In this document: positions 61,243 through 64,000 of the stretch, in pieces
Layout: each line of letters starts with the position of its first letter
How positions within the stretch are numbered: position 1 is the stretch's first letter
Assembly (NCBI GenBank): GCA_951804985.1
Contig: OX638133.1
Location: 74,158,367-74,222,366 of the forward strand
Length of the DNA stretch: 64,000 nt
Direction of reading: 5' to 3'
Origin: Dryomyza anilis
Taxonomy: Eukaryota > Arthropoda > Insecta > Diptera > Dryomyzidae
Position numbers and translations under genes: made by a program
The notes under the pieces: model-generated
Database searches by the model: none
What the model was told of the DNA's origin: nothing
Seen by the model: only the letters and a program-made list of their open reading frames with translations

Positions 61243-62368
61243 CTGGCTGGACCTGTACACGACTCGTGCAAAGATTTTGTGAATGCAATTTTATGGAGCA
61301 ATTTTATTAATATAAACATTTTTATTATTAATATCAGGGACCCGTGCTTCGCTGTGGACGTTTTTTTATTGGTTCTATATGTGTAGTAACCAAAACCAAA
61401 CTAATTCTCCGCTAAAACAACTTTTCTCATATACAATTCTTTCTCAGACTGTGCTTCCCCGTAGAATTCTTCCTAGTAGAATTCTTTCCCGTAGAATTCT
61501 TCCCCGTAGAGCTTTTCCCAGTAGAAGTTTTATTGTGGTTAGTTTTAGTAAGGTGAGTTTTAGTGTGGTGAGTTTTAGAGTGGTGAATTTTAGTGTGGTG
61601 AGTTTAAGTGTAGTGAATTTTATTGTTGTGTGTTTTAGTGTGTGCAATTTAAGAGTGGTGAATTTTAGTGTGGTCAGTTTAAGTGGGTGAATTTGAGTGT
61701 GGTGAATTTTAGTGTGGTGAGTTTTATTGTGGTGAGTTTTAGTGTGGTGAATTTTAGTGTGGTGTTTTTTAGTGTGGTGAATTTTAGTGTGGTGAATTTT
61801 AGTGTGGTGAATTTTGGTGTGGTGAGTTTTAATGTGGTGAGTTTTAGTGTGGTGAGTTTTAGTGTGGTGAGTTTTAGTGTGGTGAGTTTAAGTGTGGTGA
61901 ATTTGAGTGTGGTGAATTTTAGTGTGGTGAATTTGAGTGTGGTGAATTTTAGTATGGTGAGTTTTAGTGTGGTGAATTTTAGTGTGATGAGTTTTAGTGC
62001 GGTGAATTTTAGTGTGGTGAATTTTAGTGTGGTTGATTTTGTTTGTGTTTTCTATCATTTTTTATTTTTCTGTTGTTTTTGAGTTATTGCTTAAGTTTTG
62101 TGCTTTTACTTTTGTTTTTGTGTTTGATTTTTGATTTTGATTTTGTGTTCTTGCTTTTATTTTTTTTTGTTGTATTTGAGTTTTTTGTTTCATGTTCGTA
62201 GCTGGTGAACGTGCCGAGTTATATCGATTTGAAAGTTTAGGCTGTATGGGAGGTGCCACGCCCCTTTGTCCAATCCCGCCCATATATAGCCTATGACACC
62301 CTCCGGACTCTATAGTATCCTGGTGCATCCCAGTTAAATCGATTCAGCGGTTTAGTCGTGATGCTGGA

Positions 62369-62427
<59 letters not shown>

Positions 62428-62475
62428 TACAGACAGACAGACCGACAGACGGACCAAGTGTTTTATATATATAGA
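61243..62475 (-). mobile_element. Helitron-like element, copy 4 (both ends present)
   Basis: On the minus strand it begins TCTATATATATAAAACACTT right after a host A (the TC start and A flank of Helitrons). It continues through a (CTGT)n-type run, GGGCGTGGCACCTCCCATAC, array A (about 33 units of CACCACACTAAAACT, 61540-62036), array B (about 5 units, 61455-61530) and the conserved tail. It ends in a GCACGAGTCGTG hairpin arm, CAGGTCCAG and CCAG at 61246-61243, where the other copies have CTAG. The 1233-bp element has no RepHel frame, so it is nonautonomous. The 5' start closely resembles that of known fly Helitron/DINE-type elements (family knowledge). Confidence 0.75.
62372..62451. repeat. Tetranucleotide run (ACAG)n inside the Helitron-like copy 4
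   Basis: About 18 near-perfect ACAG units. A microsatellite close to the 5' end is also typical of DINE-type Helitron relatives. It is preceded by GGTTTAGTCGTGATGCTGG. Confidence 0.85.
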
Positions 62476-62549
62476 TTACTTGTACCAGCACGGTTTTTAA
62501 ATATTGAGAATTAACGATATAGTATGAATTTACCAATATGTTACATGAA

Positions 62550-64000
62550 AAATAGTCTGGGTAGAAATTTCTAGAGAAGTTTTCTCTCCTAAAATAATTG
62601 TCTTGAAGAAGAATTGTCTTAGAAGAGATTTGTACTACAGAAATAATTGTCTCAGGATATAATTGTCTCGGGGAAGATTTTCTGGGCAAAATTATATCCT
62701 AGAAGCATTATGAGACAAGATTTTCTATGGAAAAGTATTGCCTCAAAGAAGAATTTCCTCGGTGATTAATTTTGTGGGAAATAATTATCTCAGGAATAAA
62801 TTTTCTTGAGAATTAACTGTCTCGGGGAAGAATACGGGGCATAATTATCTGGGAAAACAAATGTCTAAGAAATAAAATGTTGTACTGGTGAAGAATTTCT
62901 CCATGGAAGAATTATCTCGAGGAAAAATTATATCTGTAAATTATTTCAAATAAGATTTATCTCGGAGAAAAAATACCTTGGGGAATGGCTGTCTCATGAG
63001 AGAATTATCTCGGGGAAAATATATAAGGCAGAATTAAAAGGTAGAATTGTCTCGGGAAGTAAGTGTCATAGGAAAGAATTGACTTTGGGAAGAATTTTTT
63101 TAATGGTACGGGATGAGTTATTACAAAAAAGAATTGTTGGGGAGAGAATATTATCGGGAAACATTTTCTGGCAGAATTAACAAACAATTTCATTGGGTTT
63201 AAATGATTTTTTACAAATTTGTAGGCCGAACTACAATATTCGGTTGACGCTTAAAATATGAGCCTAGACACACTCCAAATTTTTCTCAAACTGATCGAAA
63301 TTGTTCTAAAACAGTTTTAAATTGGCTGAAGATTAAACTACAACTCTTTTCGTTTTGACTATAAAAACCTACTAAACGGTTGAGCGAACAGAAAAGTTAG
63401 TTGGGAAAATATTTGGTTGGCGCAACCAATCTATATTCTGTGTGTAGAAGTATTCTCTCCGGAAATACTTTATATCGGGAAGTATTGTGCTGTAGAATAC
63501 AATTTTCTCGGGGAAGAATTGTCTGTGAAGTTATTATACGGCGAAGAATCATATCAAAAAAACAATAAAATGCTTCCAAAATAACTGTTTTAAGACTGAT
63601 TTATCTGAAGAATAGTAATGCATTGGGAAAGATTTATCTCAAGAAAATTTAACTGGATTTAGACTTATCTGGGGTTTTATTTCTGAAATGAATTGACTTA
63701 TGAAATACTAATCTAAAGAGAATAATTGTTTCAGAAATGTATTATATCGGAAAAGAACTGTCCGGGGAAATAAATGTCTTAGAAAAGAATTGTCTTAGAA
63801 AATAATTGTCTTGGAGAAGAATTGTCTGAGGATATAGTAGTTTAGCCAAATTGTTGTCTTTGTAATAAATTGTCTCTAGGAAGAATAGTCAGTGGAATAA
63901 TGATCTCGGGGTAGATTTACGGGACAAAATTATTTTGAACAAACATTGTTGCAGTAAATAGCTGTCTTGGGAGAGAATTGTCTCAGGAAAGAATTATCTC
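62550..64000. repeat. Degenerate 16-bp array AAGAATTGTCTCGGGG, running off the right edge
   Basis: Diverged units of about 16 bases with core GAATTGTCTCGGGGAA fill most of the last 1.45 kb (better-preserved blocks at about 62570-62680 and 63770-63840). A gap of unrelated sequence lies near 63190-63440. The unit is similar to the 15-base array B of the neighbouring Helitron-like element (GAATTCTACGGGGAA). Confidence 0.7.

Noticed and set aside
61540..62036. CRISPR-like array
   Set aside because: Head-to-tail 15-bp units without spacers, in a eukaryotic genome and inside a transposable element.
61379..62082. Frames of 103 and 131 codons with repeated FSVVS words
   Set aside because: Read-through of the 15-bp Helitron array, which stays open because the unit length is a multiple of three.

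Overview
This is an AT-rich, gene-poor eukaryotic window. It has spliced genes with GT-AG introns, a TATA box and AATAAA signals, and is crowded with transposable-element copies and degenerate minisatellites. The gene content (a divergent chemosensory ionotropic receptor, a Nord/NDNF-family secreted protein and an insect-type rhodopsin-class GPCR) and the repeat style point to a higher fly (Diptera, Brachycera). The sequence alone does not let me name the species.

Three protein-coding genes can be supported. (1) 440-2072, minus: the first two coding exons (TM1 to TM4 and the second extracellular loop) of a class A GPCR; the remaining exons lie off the left edge. (2) 13999-22177, minus: the last eight coding exons of a Nord/NDNF-like secreted protein with two fibronectin-III-like domains. 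All splice phases agree, but the signal-peptide exon(s) were not found with certainty. (3) 57795-60790, plus: a complete four-exon divergent ionotropic receptor of 754 residues, with a TATA box upstream and a polyadenylation signal downstream. The genes do not form a functional unit; they are separated by repeat-filled DNA.

Most of the window is repeats. Left part (0-24 kb): short-word AT-rich minisatellites in and around introns, a 5'-truncated LINE with poly(A), a tRNA-derived SINE, one Helitron-like element and a MITE nested in a hAT-like remnant. Middle (24-52 kb): two hAT-like families with 8-bp target duplications, several TA-flanked MITEs, foldback-type elements, more SINE copies, a 10-bp satellite and a 1.7-kb A-rich tract. 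Right part (54-64 kb): Helitron-like elements carrying two 15-bp minisatellite modules flank the receptor gene, and a related 16-bp array runs off the right edge.

The most distinctive observation is the Helitron-like family (copies at 15.9-16.5, 54.2-55.5 and 61.2-62.5 kb). It combines Helitron-type ends (5' TC, 3' hairpin plus CTAG before T) with two internal 15-bp tandem arrays whose length differs between copies. One locus looks like a tandem duplication joined at the terminal hairpin. No new protein-based system was found.
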